This document shows, in pieces, positions 1-7,368 of a stretch of DNA of 7,368 nt (position 1 is the stretch's first letter; every line of letters starts with the position of its first letter). Made by a program: the position numbers and the translations under genes. The notes beneath the pieces were generated by a model. The model had not been told where the DNA came from, searched no databases, and saw nothing but the letters and a program-made list of their open reading frames with translations. Source of the stretch: an uncultured Mycoplasma sp. (GTDB lineage: Bacteria > Bacillota_I > Bacilli_A > RF39 > UBA660); contig CANOGG010000056.1 in assembly GCA_947565485.1 (NCBI GenBank), positions 1-7,368 on the forward strand, given 5' to 3'.

Positions 1-842
1 CTGTTATTGCTACCGCTGGTGGTACAGTTATCAAAGTAGTTAAAGGATGTTCTGAAGGTAATAGAAGATGTGGTGGTGGTTTTGGTAATTATGTCATGAT
101 AGACCATGGTAATGGCTTAACTTCTCTTTATGGCCATCTCTCTAGTGTTTCAGTTACTACTAACGACACTGTTACTCAAGGCCAAAAAATTGGTATCACC
201 GGTAGTACTGGTGTCTCAACCGGTCCTCACTTACACTTCGAACTTCGCTTAAATGGCACCAAAGTTGATCCTTTAAATTATGTTAGTGCAACCGACACCA
301 GACCAAAAGGCAGCTATTCTCTTGATACTGGTGATATAGATGTCAACTTTATAAATTTCCTCCATAGTTGGGAGGGAACTGGCCCTGGAGCCACTGATAC
401 AACTTATACAGTCTATGCTGACCCCGGAGGTGTCCTAACTGTAGGCTATGGTGTTACTCTAAAATATAATCCCGACCTCTTCCGTGCTCGAGGCATTGAC
501 CCCAACAAAATAAAAAAAGGCGATAAAATCAATCGTCAGTTAGTCGATAGTATCGAACTAGAAATAGTCGCTGGTAAATTAAATAGTGTCAAAAATACGA
601 CCAGTAAATGTGTCAATCTAAATGATAAACAAATATATGCTTTAGTAAGCCGTATGTACAACACTGGTAATATCAGTAGTTTTTGCGCCAACTATGATAA
701 ATATAAATTAACAGAACAATTATATACAAACTACATGAGTAAACCGATTACCCAAAAAGGTACAGTTCTAAAAGGTTTAATTCGTCGTCGTGAAGCTGAA
801 TGGGACTTATTTTACAAAGGTATATATCATAATAATGGATAG
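1..842 (+). CDS. Bifunctional peptidoglycan hydrolase, M23 peptidase plus GH24 lysozyme (5' partial)
   Basis: The reading frame is open from base 3, so the N terminus lies outside the window; 279 residues are visible. Residues 1-92 form the end of an M23/LytM-type metallopeptidase domain: a GNYVMIDHGNG strand, YGHL with His45, and STGPHLHFEL with His76 and His78 of the HxH motif. The first two zinc ligands (usual HxxxD part) would lie upstream. Residues about 112-279 match a phage T4-type lysozyme (GH24): Glu124 in SWEG, Asp140 in YADPGG and Thr146 in LTVGYG line up with the Glu-Asp-Thr catalytic triad, and the RRREAEWDLF end is typical of the family. Cys16/Cys23 and Cys203/Cys228 could form disulfides, which would fit an exported protein. 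It should cut both peptide cross-links and glycan strands. An internal ATG at 96 is not the start because homology continues upstream of it. The origin may be phage endolysin-like; whether it acts on the cell's own wall or on other cells is not visible. Confidence 0.9.
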   Translation, partial: VIATAGGTVIKVVKGCSEGNRRCGGGFGNYVMIDHGNGLTSLYGHLSSVSVTTNDTVTQGQKIGITGSTGVSTGPHLHFELRLNGTKVDPLNYVSATDTRPKGSYSLDTGDIDVNFINFLHSWEGTGPGATDTTYTVYADPGGVLTVGYGVTLKYNPDLFRARGIDPNKIKKGDKINRQLVDSIELEIVAGKLNSVKNTTSKCVNLNDKQIYALVSRMYNTGNISSFCANYDKYKLTEQLYTNYMSKPITQKGTVLKGLIRRREAEWDLFYKGIYHNNG

Positions 843-857
843 AAAGGGAACTTTAAA

Positions 858-1832
858 ATGAATAATAAAAGAACTAAAAAAGTCGTTTATACGATATTAA
901 TAATTTTTGTTATATTAGGTATTATCCTCGTTATAGTAACTCGGGGTAGTAGTGCATCTGACCCTAAAAAACCAACCACTCCAGGTAACCCATCAACTAC
1001 ACCGGGAACAAATCCTGATAACCCTGATGGTAACAAAGAGGAGGGCAGTACTCCCATCACTCCCAAAATCTTAAAGGATGCCTCTGAATTTTTCACTATC
1101 CAAAATATAATCACAACTTACCTAAATTATATCCAAGAGGGTGATACTACCGCGGTTTATAACCTCTTATCAAGAACTTATACCAGTACTCATAACTTAA
1201 ATACCAGTAATTGCCTCGTAGAAAATATCCCCTATGAGTCTTATACTTATAAAGCCACTAAAATAAATTACTACGAACTAAACGATGATATCACAGTCTA
1301 TTTTGTCATTGGTGAAGCTAAAGAAGACTTATTTGAAAGTTCTTATAACTCTAAAACCATCTATCACTTAGTAACTATCGACTTAAGTAATTTTACCTCC
1401 AGCATCACACCCTTAAAAGATGTTACTGAATACAATAATGCTTTAACTAAAACTAAAACAAGTGACTTAACCTCTAATATCACCAAAAATAGTTATAACA
1501 CCTTTAAATTCCAAAATGTAAGCACTGACACCCTAGTCTCTACTTACTATTATTATTATCTTGATAAATTACTCCATGACCCAAAGAGTGCCTACGAACT
1601 TCTAAATAAAGAATATCGCGAGAAAAGATTTAAAACCTATGAATTATTTACTACTTATCTAAACGAAAATATCTCTTCGTTAGGCGAGGCTACTATCGCT
1701 AGCTACCGTTATAAAGAAGGAACTACCAATACTTATTACATTACTAATTCTAAAGGTGATACCCTCATTTTCCGCGACCGTGGAATTATGCAATTAGAGG
1801 TCTATTTAGACGAAGTAACTATCAAACTCTAA
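858..1832 (+). CDS. Membrane-anchored protein with Pro/Thr-rich stalk and two tandem alpha/beta modules
   Basis: 324 residues. The ATG is preceded by AAAGGG at 843-848, nine bases upstream, and lies 15 bases after the hydrolase stop, so the two are probably co-transcribed. Residues 2-8 are Lys/Arg-rich, residues 9-28 are one hydrophobic helix (signal anchor), and residues 31-70 are a low-complexity stalk rich in Pro, Thr, Gly and Asn. The rest would be outside the cell. Two stretches look alike: 82-190 (YLNYIQEGDTTAVYNLLS) and 222-322 (YLDKLLHDPKSAYELLN), each a helix pair followed by predicted beta strands. This resembles NTF2-like or similar cone-shaped domains in size and order, but that is inference. 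There are no catalytic motifs. A role in the cell envelope with the neighbouring hydrolase is plausible; the exact function is unknown. Confidence 0.85.
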   Translation: MNNKRTKKVVYTILIIFVILGIILVIVTRGSSASDPKKPTTPGNPSTTPGTNPDNPDGNKEEGSTPITPKILKDASEFFTIQNIITTYLNYIQEGDTTAVYNLLSRTYTSTHNLNTSNCLVENIPYESYTYKATKINYYELNDDITVYFVIGEAKEDLFESSYNSKTIYHLVTIDLSNFTSSITPLKDVTEYNNALTKTKTSDLTSNITKNSYNTFKFQNVSTDTLVSTYYYYYLDKLLHDPKSAYELLNKEYREKRFKTYELFTTYLNENISSLGEATIASYRYKEGTTNTYYITNSKGDTLIFRDRGIMQLEVYLDEVTIKL

Positions 1833-1901
1833 AGAAAGATGATAATTAAAAACAGGCTTAACCAAAAATCAAGTTCTAAAGACTTAAAAAAAATAAAATT
1901 T

Positions 1902-1932
1902 AAAACTTTCTAGCCCTCATATGGAAAGTTTT
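1902..1932 (+). terminator. Possible intrinsic terminator after the envelope gene pair
   Basis: AAAACTTTC (1902-1910) pairs with GAAAGTTTT (1924-1932) in a nine-base-pair stem with a 13-base loop; one bulged T would let it extend with flanking A/T pairs. The T run at the 3' side is only five long and lies partly in the stem, and the stem is AT-rich, so termination would be modest. The position, between a stop codon and a new promoter, supports the call. Confidence 0.5.
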
Positions 1933-1954
1933 TAAATACCTAAAATTATTTTTC

Positions 1955-1983
1955 TTGACATTCTAAGCACTACACTATATAAT
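1955..1983 (+). promoter_or_regulatory. Sigma-A type promoter for the coiled-coil membrane protein gene
   Basis: TTGACA at 1955-1960 and TATAAT at 1978-1983 are both perfect consensus hexamers with an ideal 17-base spacer. A/T-rich sequence upstream could act as an UP element. Transcription would start near 1990, giving a leader of about 23 bases to the ATG at 2013. This supports 2013, not the distant in-frame ATG at 2267, as the true gene start. Confidence 0.85.
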
Positions 1984-1997
1984 ATAAACCATTAAAA

Positions 1998-2003
1998 AAG
2001 GGG
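1998..2003 (+). promoter_or_regulatory. Ribosome binding site fixing the ATG at 2013
   Basis: AAGGGG lies nine bases before ATG 2013, nearly identical to the AAGGGG in front of the methyltransferase gene. No such site precedes the ATG at 2267. It decides where translation of the downstream gene begins and so exposes the frameshift after codon 18 or so. Confidence 0.75.
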
Positions 2004-2012
2004 AAAATAACT

Positions 2013-3763
2013 ATGGAAAATAAAACAGCTTTAAAATATGAAACTACACTTTATAAACTAGAAAAAATATTGAAAGACTAAAAGGTTTAAAAATTGACAC
2101 CTCTAACTTTGAAAAACAACTTGAAGAAGTCAAGCATACCTTAACCAAAGAAACTAAAAATAGAGTATTAGATAGTGTTTTAACTGTCTTTTCTAACGAA
2201 GCTTATGTTTTAGCAACTTCTAAACTCGAAAAAATCTTATTTAACTTAAATGCTTATGAAATTTATATGCAACTAAAAGCCTACATCCAATATATAAATT
2301 ACTATATTACTAATGATGATTTAGATATTCCTGATTTAGCTGAGACTAGCGCTAAGCTAGTTGATATTTTAAATGACATCCAAAATTCTGAAGCTCTTGA
2401 TTATGAAATAGAGCGACCATTAATTGAAGAAATATATGAACTAACACTCGAATTTATCAAACTGGAAATCAAAAAGACTGGTAAAAGTTTAACTCTTGAA
2501 GAAATCAAGAAAAATGAAATTCACCAATTAAATTTAGATAAAGCCATTTCTACCGAACTTTCACGCTTAAATTTAAAAGATAAAAAATACACCAAACTAA
2601 ATTATTTAATTGCTAAAGCTAATACCCAAGGACTAGATTCCACTTACGTCGACTTTGATATTATTTCTCATCTTATTATCAGCGACTTAAACACTTCAGA
2701 AAAACTCCAATTAGAAAAAGTATTAAAAAGAAAGGAAATCATTTATAATTCTAAAATAAAGAGCCTCAAAACAGAAGTTAATGCCTCTAAAACCCGGCTT
2801 GACCAATTAAAAGAAGAAATAGCCGAAATTCAAGATACTATTAAAATTGAAACTAGATTAGCTACTATTTCCGGAGTAATAACTGCAAGTCTTTTATTTG
2901 GCACTATCTTTGGTAGTCTAAAATGGAGTATCCATCGGGAATATAAGAATACTATTACAACCACTTCCCAAGATGATTCTTGGGTTACTGAAGAATACCG
3001 TAAAAATGCTCTAAACAAAACCTATTTTTGTGAAGCTATGCCATTTCATGCTACTGAAGAGTCTTTTGAACGCACTATTGAAAAATATGATGTAAGTGGG
3101 TTAGGTGATTTATCTATTCCTGAATATTTAGAACTAAACTTTGAAAGCTTAGGTCTTGCTAAAGAAGAAATTATCGAGACTAAAGCTGATTTAAGTCTAA
3201 GTGATTTATATCACGAAATATCTTATACAATCGAAAAAATTGAAGTAGATATCAATGATTTTCAAGATACTAGAGACTTTATCGAATGGTTGTCGTATTT
3301 TTCTATTTTATTACTAAGTGCTAGTATATTATTTGTATTTTTTCATTTAAAAATTTCAAGTATCTCTTGTAGGCATTTCCTATCTACCTTCCCTGATTAC
3401 CAATCAGATGTCTCCCATAATTATTACCATTTAACCCCCAATTTTTTAGCTAAAATTCCTCTAATTTTACAAGACCAAAAACGTTTAAAAGAACTTAAAC
3501 TAGCCGAAATTACCACCCAAGAAGACTTAGAAAAATTAGAATATGAATATCGAAAAGTATTACTCGATAGTAAAAATATTATGGCTTATGTTGGAAGTAC
3601 TCTTCCTATATTAGAAGAAAAAGCCAAAGAAGATAAGTCATCTAGTCTTCAAGAAAATTTAACCTACCTAAAAAAATATTTAACTGTTCTCAAAGTAAAG
3701 CTTCATGATATTGAAAATATTCTTGAAATTAACAATCAAAAGCGCTTGACTAAAACCAAATAA
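2013..3763 (+). CDS. Coiled-coil membrane protein with two transmembrane segments, gene interrupted by a -1 frameshift
   Basis: Translation from ATG 2013 (promoter and ribosome binding site in place) stops at 2079-2081 after 22 codons, while the -1 frame is open from 2057 to the TAA ending at 3763. Joining them at the A6 run gives about 583 residues; the uninterrupted part from ATG 2267 is 498 residues and has no ribosome binding site. In the 498-residue numbering, residues 1-195 are highly charged and helical, with a likely coiled coil at about 145-195; TM helices lie at about 199-220 and 339-361; residues 221-338, an acidic region, would be on the other side of the membrane; residues 400-490 are again coiled coil. 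The likely topology is both long arms in the cytoplasm and one outside domain. No enzyme motif or known family is recognised. A structural or envelope-organising role is only a guess. It could be a real single gene with a sequencing error, a slippage-regulated gene, or a decaying one. Confidence 0.75.
2062..2067 (+). other. Frameshift point at an A6 run
   Basis: The first frame reads LYKLEK up to codon AAA 2064-2066; a -1 shift on the A run continues as NIERLKGLK and so on, keeping the charged, leucine-spaced helical pattern. One extra A in the run would restore a single frame. The upstream frame ends at TAA 2079, and the downstream frame's previous stop is TAA 2054, so the two frames overlap only across about 2057-2078. 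Confidence 0.7.
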
Positions 3764-3774
3764 TAGCTTATACT
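3746..3774 (+). promoter_or_regulatory. Sigma-A type promoter for the methyltransferase gene
   Basis: TTGACT at 3746-3751 and TATACT at 3769-3774 each match the consensus at five of six positions with a 17-base spacer. The -35 box lies inside the last codons of the preceding gene and the -10 box just after its stop. Transcription would start near 3781, about 24 bases before the TTG start. Confidence 0.65.
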
Positions 3775-3790
3775 AAAAGTATCCAAAAAA

Positions 3791-3796
3791 AAGGGG
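3791..3796 (+). promoter_or_regulatory. Ribosome binding site supporting the TTG start at 3805
   Basis: AAGGGG sits eight bases before TTG 3805. This spacing and the lack of a nearby in-frame ATG make the TTG the best start for the methyltransferase. Confidence 0.7.
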
Positions 3797-3804
3797 TAAA
3801 ACCA

Positions 3805-4398
3805 TTGAACCAATATTTTGCAAATAACGTCAATCTAAAAAGTGAACGAAGAATCATAAAATATACCTATGATTCCTTTTGTCTTGAATTTATTAGTGAC
3901 AATGGTGTCTTTAGTAAAGATAAAATTGATTATGGCAGCCGTCTCCTAGTTTCAACTTACCTAAAAACTAACCCGGAAATTACGAATTTCCTCGATGTCG
4001 GTTGTGGCTATGGCTTCTTAAGTATCGTTTTATCACAAGCCTTAAAGATAAAAGGTGAGGGCATTGATATCAATAAACGTGCTCTAAAGCTTGCACAAGA
4101 AAATGCCCAATTAAATAATGTTAGTGTCTCATTTTATGAGAGTGATATATATAATAAAGTTAGTGGCGAGTTTGACCTTGTTATAACTAACCCACCCATC
4201 CGTGCTGGCAAAGTTGTCGTCTTAAAAATTCTAAAAGAGGCCTCACACTTTTTACGCACCAAGGGCGAGCTGTGGTTTGTTATAAGAAAAGACCAAGGTG
4301 CCAAAAGTACCATTAAAGAATTAAGTACTACTTACCAAACAATCGAAATTAAAGAAAAAAGTAAAGGTTTTTTCATAATTATGGCAAAAAAGAATTGA
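3805..4398 (+). CDS. ybxB: RsmC/YbxB-type class I SAM-dependent methyltransferase, probable 16S rRNA guanine-N2 methyltransferase
   Basis: 197 residues from a TTG start, close to the roughly 200 residues of Bacillus YbxB. It carries the class I Rossmann methyltransferase signatures: LDVGCGYG (63-70) for SAM binding, acidic Asp88 in GIDIN after strand 2, Asp114, and NPPIRAG (129-135), the catalytic motif of the 'small' methyltransferase domain group that modifies guanine or adenine amino groups. PIRAGK is characteristic of RsmC, which makes m2G1207 in E. coli 16S rRNA. The position directly before rpoB is the same as ybxB in Bacillus. It is much shorter than E. coli RsmC, having only one methyltransferase domain, as expected for the Firmicutes form. 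It has its own promoter. The TGA stop overlaps the rpoB -35 box. The target base is inferred from the family and not shown here. Confidence 0.88.
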   Translation: MNQYFANNVNLKSERRIIKYTYDSFCLEFISDNGVFSKDKIDYGSRLLVSTYLKTNPEITNFLDVGCGYGFLSIVLSQALKIKGEGIDINKRALKLAQENAQLNNVSVSFYESDIYNKVSGEFDLVITNPPIRAGKVVVLKILKEASHFLRTKGELWFVIRKDQGAKSTIKELSTTYQTIEIKEKSKGFFIIMAKKN

Positions 4399-4423
4399 CA
4401 TCAAAATAATTTACTGTTAAAAT
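4395..4423 (+). promoter_or_regulatory. Sigma-A type promoter for rpoB with extended -10
   Basis: TTGACA at 4395-4400 is perfect consensus and TAAAAT at 4418-4423 matches five of six, with a 17-base spacer and TGT just before the -10 (extended -10 element). The -35 box overlaps the last codons and TGA stop of the methyltransferase gene. Transcription would start near 4430, leaving a leader of about 65 bases before the probable GTG start of rpoB. Confidence 0.8.
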
Positions 4424-4460
4424 CTTAAATTGGTGACGTATTTGTTTTTTCTTTAAATGA

Positions 4461-4486
4461 GCACTAAAAAAATTTTAGATATGTGC
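4461..4486 (+). promoter_or_regulatory. Possible small hairpin in the rpoB leader
   Basis: CTAAAA (4464-4469) pairs with TTTTAG (4473-4478), and GCA (4461-4463) can pair with TGC (4484-4486) across a five-base bulge. The fold is AT-rich and weak. It lies just before the probable GTG start, where a ribosome binding site would be expected and none is seen. It could affect rpoB translation, but may be chance. Confidence 0.25.
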
Positions 4487-4494
4487 GTGAAATC

Positions 4495-7368
4495 GTGGCT
4501 TCAAAAGTTGAAAAAGTTCGAGACCATAGAGAAAGAAGAACATTCTCTAGAAGTCGCAACACAATGGAGTTGCAAGATTTACTTGAAATTCAAAAAAAGA
4601 GTTATCAAGAGTTCTTAGAAGTAGGTATCAAGGAAGTATTTGAAGATTTATTACCTGTTGAATCTTTTACCGGTAATATAACGCTCGAATTTGGTGAGTA
4701 TTCTTTTGATGTCCCAAGATATTCTATTAAAGAAGCAAAGGAACGGATGGTAAACTATGCTGCACCATTAAAAGTCCAAGCTCGTGTATTTATACATGAA
4801 ACTGGCGAAGTAAAAGAACAAGAAATATTCTTAGGTGATATGCCATTAATGACCGATTCTGGTACATTTATCATTAACGGTGCTGAACGTGTAATCGTCT
4901 CACAATTAGTCCGTAGTCCATCTATCTATTTTAAACGTGAAATAGATAAAAATGGTCGTCGTATAATCACGGGCGAGGTTATACCTAACAAAGGAACCTG
5001 GCTTGAATACGAAGTTGACGCTCGTAACATCATGTATGTTCGTATCGACCGTACTAGAAAAGTTCCAATTACGACTTTCCTAAGAGCTTTAGGCTTATCT
5101 AATGATGAAGATATCTATGCGGTATTTGGCGAAAATGATTATTTAGCTAATACTATCGAAAAAGACTCTACTAGAAATACTGATGAAGCTTTAATCGAAA
5201 TTTATGAAAAACTTCGTCCAGGCGAGCCTGCTACTCTAGATAGTAGTAAAAACCAATTAGTAACAAGGTTCTTTGACCGTTTCCGTTACGATTTAGCTAA
5301 AGTTGGCCGCTACAAATTTAACAAGAAATTAAACGTTCTTGACCGTCTTCTTGGTTGCACTTTAGCCGAAGATATTAAAGAGGGTAAAAAGGTAATTGTT
5401 GAAAAGGGTACTTTAGTAACTAAAGAAGTCCTAGAAATTCTAAAACCTGTATTCCAAAATGGATACAATTTAAAGAAAACAATCATAAACGAAGAACTTG
5501 ATGAATATGATATGATTCAAGAAGTTTTAGTCTATGACAAAGAAAATCCTGAACAGGTAATCAAAATTATTGGTAATGACACTAAAACCGAAGTTCGTCG
5601 TCTAACTATACCAGATATTTATGCGTCTGTATCTTACTATTTAAACTTACATAATAATATTGGTAATACTGATGAAATTGATAACTTAGGTAATCGTCGT
5701 GTTCGTCAGGTTGGTGAACTTATCCAAAATGTCTTTAGAACTGGTATGTCTCGTATGGAACGTGTAATTCGTGAACGTATGACTACCCAAGAACTAGACA
5801 GTGTTACACCAAAAACTTTAATTAATATTAGACCTGTAACCGCGGCTCTAAAAGAATTCTTTGGTTCTTCACAATTATCCAAATTCATGGACCAAATTAA
5901 TCCTATCGCAGAACTAACAGACAAGAGACGTTTATCTTCTCTTGGACCTGGTGGTCTATCTCGGGACCGTGCTGGCATGGACGTTCGTGACGTTAACGCC
6001 TCTCACTATGGTCGTATCTGTCCAATCGAATCACCAGAAGGACAAAACATTGGTCTTATCACATCTTTAGCCGGATATGCTAAGATTAATGAATATGGTT
6101 TCATCATGACACCATATCGTAAAGTAAATGATGGTGTCGTTACTGATGAAATAGTCTATATGACCGCGGATGAAGAGACTGATTTCTATATTTCCCAAGC
6201 AACAGTTGACTTAGACGAAAATAATCGTATTGTAAATGATGAAATATTATGTCGTTTAAATGGCGATAACGTCATGGCTAAAAGAGAAAGTGTTAACTTT
6301 GTCGATGTTGCACCAAGTCAAATTGTCTCTATAACAACTAGTTGTATTCCATTCCTTGAATATAGTGATGCCAATCGTACTTTGATGGGTTCTAACATGC
6401 AACGTCAAGCAGTTCCACTCTTAACTAGTGAAGCTCCAATCGTTGGAACTGGTGTTGAATACATTGCTGCTCGTGACTCTGGTTCTACTGTTGTTTGTAA
6501 AGCTGATGGTGTCGTTGAATATGCTGATGGTAAAAAGATAATCGTTAAAAATGCTAAAGGCAAAGATACTTATTATCTCGCAGATTTTGAACGTACTAAC
6601 GCCTCAACTGCCCTAAACCATCACCCACTTGTTAAAAAAGGTGATAAAGTCCATCGTGGTGAAGTAATCGCTGATGGCCCATCAACCGAAAAAGGTGAGT
6701 TAGCCTTAGGTAAAAATATGACTGTCGCTTTCATGACATTCAATGGTTATAACTATGAAGATGCGGTAATATTAAATGAAAAACTAGTCAAAGACGATGT
6801 TTATACATCTCTCCATATCGACCACTACGACATCGATTGTCGTGATACCAAACTTGGTTCTGAAGAAATTACTCGTGATATTCCAAATGTCGGCGAAGAA
6901 GCTCGTAAGAACCTCGACTCTAATGGTATTGTAAGAATTGGTACCGAGGTTAAAGAGGGCGATATCTTAGTTGGTAAAGTAACACCAAAAGGTGTCCAAG
7001 AACTAACCAGTGAAGAAAAACTATTACACGCTATCTTTGGCGAAAAGACTCGTGAAGTTCGTGATACCTCTTTACGTGTTGAACATGGTGCCGCTGGTAT
7101 TGTCCATGATGTTAAAATCTATACTAAAGAAAACTCTGACGAACTCCCAGCTGGCGTTTCCAAAATCATTCGTGTTTACATTATTCAAAAACGTAAAATC
7201 CAAGTTGGTGACAAAATGTCAGGCCGTTATGGTAATAAAGGTGTTATCTCTCTTGTTTTACCAGAAGAAGATATGCCATACATGCCAAATGGTAAACCTG
7301 TTGATGTCATGCTAAACCCTCTAGGTGTTCCATCTCGTATGAACATTGGTCAAATATTAGAGTTACAC
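4495..7368 (+). CDS. rpoB: DNA-directed RNA polymerase subunit beta (3' partial)
   Basis: 958 codons are visible, uninterrupted to the right edge; against the roughly 1190 residues of Bacillus RpoB, about 230 residues are missing. The beta subunit forms half of the RNA polymerase active-site cleft with beta'. Landmarks in order: [16 protein letters not shown] near the N terminus, [28 protein letters not shown], the rifampicin region [14 protein letters not shown] (457-470), [30 protein letters not shown] with Glu755-Asp756, [12 protein letters not shown] with Lys907 and Lys915 near the catalytic centre, and [19 protein letters not shown] at the edge. The GTG at 4495 was chosen because the protein then begins [19 protein letters not shown], which matches the basic N terminus of other Firmicutes RpoB; alternatives are GTG 4483 and ATG 4564. 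No clear ribosome binding site precedes any of them. Lys463 and Asp476 replace Gln513 and His526 of E. coli. rpoC would be expected next. Confidence 0.97.
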   Translation, partial: MASKVEKVRDHRERRTFSRSRNTMELQDLLEIQKKSYQEFLEVGIKEVFEDLLPVESFTGNITLEFGEYSFDVPRYSIKEAKERMVNYAAPLKVQARVFIHETGEVKEQEIFLGDMPLMTDSGTFIINGAERVIVSQLVRSPSIYFKREIDKNGRRIITGEVIPNKGTWLEYEVDARNIMYVRIDRTRKVPITTFLRALGLSNDEDIYAVFGENDYLANTIEKDSTRNTDEALIEIYEKLRPGEPATLDSSKNQLVTRFFDRFRYDLAKVGRYKFNKKLNVLDRLLGCTLAEDIKEGKKVIVEKGTLVTKEVLEILKPVFQNGYNLKKTIINEELDEYDMIQEVLVYDKENPEQVIKIIGNDTKTEVRRLTIPDIYASVSYYLNLHNNIGNTDEIDNLGNRRVRQVGELIQNVFRTGMSRMERVIRERMTTQELDSVTPKTLINIRPVTAALKEFFGSSQLSKFMDQINPIAELTDKRRLSSLGPGGLSRDRAGMDVRDVNASHYGRICPIESPEGQNIGLITSLAGYAKINEYGFIMTPYRKVNDGVVTDEIVYMTADEETDFYISQATVDLDENNRIVNDEILCRLNGDNVMAKRESVNFVDVAPSQIVSITTSCIPFLEYSDANRTLMGSNMQRQAVPLLTSEAPIVGTGVEYIAARDSGSTVVCKADGVVEYADGKKIIVKNAKGKDTYYLADFERTNASTALNHHPLVKKGDKVHRGEVIADGPSTEKGELALGKNMTVAFMTFNGYNYEDAVILNEKLVKDDVYTSLHIDHYDIDCRDTKLGSEEITRDIPNVGEEARKNLDSNGIVRIGTEVKEGDILVGKVTPKGVQELTSEEKLLHAIFGEKTREVRDTSLRVEHGAAGIVHDVKIYTKENSDELPAGVSKIIRVYIIQKRKIQVGDKMSGRYGNKGVISLVLPEEDMPYMPNGKPVDVMLNPLGVPSRMNIGQILELH

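Noticed and set aside
96..98. ATG as the start of the peptidoglycan hydrolase
   Set aside because: The frame stays open to base 3 and the upstream residues (GGTVIKVV and GGGFGNYV) fit the M23 domain, so this Met is internal.
887..1114. Minus-strand frame of 75 codons
   Set aside because: It lies wholly inside the membrane-anchored protein gene, opposite the Pro/Thr-rich stalk, and shows no ribosome binding site or family pattern.
1839..1913. 24-codon frame after the membrane-anchored protein gene
   Set aside because: It runs into the terminator-like hairpin, has only a poor binding site and is a Lys-rich AT-composition peptide.
1833..2012. Riboswitch or small RNA in the 180-base gap
   Set aside because: Apart from the hairpin, promoter and ribosome binding site, only A/T-rich sequence is seen, and the leader after the promoter is too short for a riboswitch.
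2830..3018. Minus-strand frame of 62 codons
   Set aside because: Shadow of the coiled-coil membrane protein gene; no support of its own.
4396..4398. TGA read as tryptophan (mycoplasma code)
   Set aside because: The methyltransferase ends sensibly at this TGA, tryptophans in the window are TGG, and no in-frame TGA occurs in rpoB.
4457..4618. 53-codon frame starting ATG in the rpoB leader
   Set aside because: It has no ribosome binding site and overlaps the rpoB start in another frame; its sequence shows no family pattern, while the rpoB frame is clearly conserved.
5706..5978. Minus-strand frame of 90 codons
   Set aside because: Opposite the highly conserved rifampicin region of rpoB; an antisense shadow.
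7010..7315. Plus-strand frame of 101 codons
   Set aside because: Out-of-frame reading of the conserved 3' part of rpoB.

Overview
The window looks like a chromosomal fragment of a low-GC Gram-positive bacterium, probably from a Bacilli/Mollicutes-like or uncultured gut Firmicute lineage. The reasons are the AT-rich sequence, strong sigma-A type promoters with 17-base spacers, AAGGGG ribosome binding sites, and the Firmicutes-style gene pair ybxB-rpoB. TGA ends the methyltransferase gene at a sensible place and tryptophans are TGG, so the standard code fits and a mycoplasma-type code does not. The lineage call is inference from sequence style, not from a search. All genes are on the + strand.

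Left part (1-1832): a two-gene cell-envelope unit. The first gene enters from the left edge and encodes the C-terminal part of a two-domain peptidoglycan hydrolase, with an M23/LytM-type peptidase domain followed by a phage-type GH24 lysozyme domain. Fifteen bases later comes a membrane-anchored protein with a Pro/Thr-rich stalk and two similar alpha/beta modules of unknown function. A weak terminator-like hairpin follows at 1902-1932.

Middle part (1955-3763): a consensus promoter (TTGACA, 17 bases, TATAAT) and a good ribosome binding site drive an ATG at 2013. That frame stops after 22 codons, but the -1 frame is open from 2057 to 3763 and continues the same coiled-coil-like protein. The gene therefore probably spans 2013-3763 and carries a one-base frameshift at an A6 run (2062-2067). 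The product has two transmembrane segments, one outside domain and long coiled coils. No known family is recognised.

Right part (3746-7368): a class I SAM methyltransferase of the RsmC/YbxB type with its own promoter and a TTG start, then rpoB (RNA polymerase beta subunit), which runs off the right edge after about 958 codons. The rpoB promoter overlaps the methyltransferase stop codon. The usual rplJ-rplL genes are not immediately upstream. The rifampicin-binding region of RpoB carries Lys and Asp at the E. coli 513 and 526 positions, which predicts natural rifampicin resistance. No RNA genes, CRISPR arrays or insertion sequences were seen.
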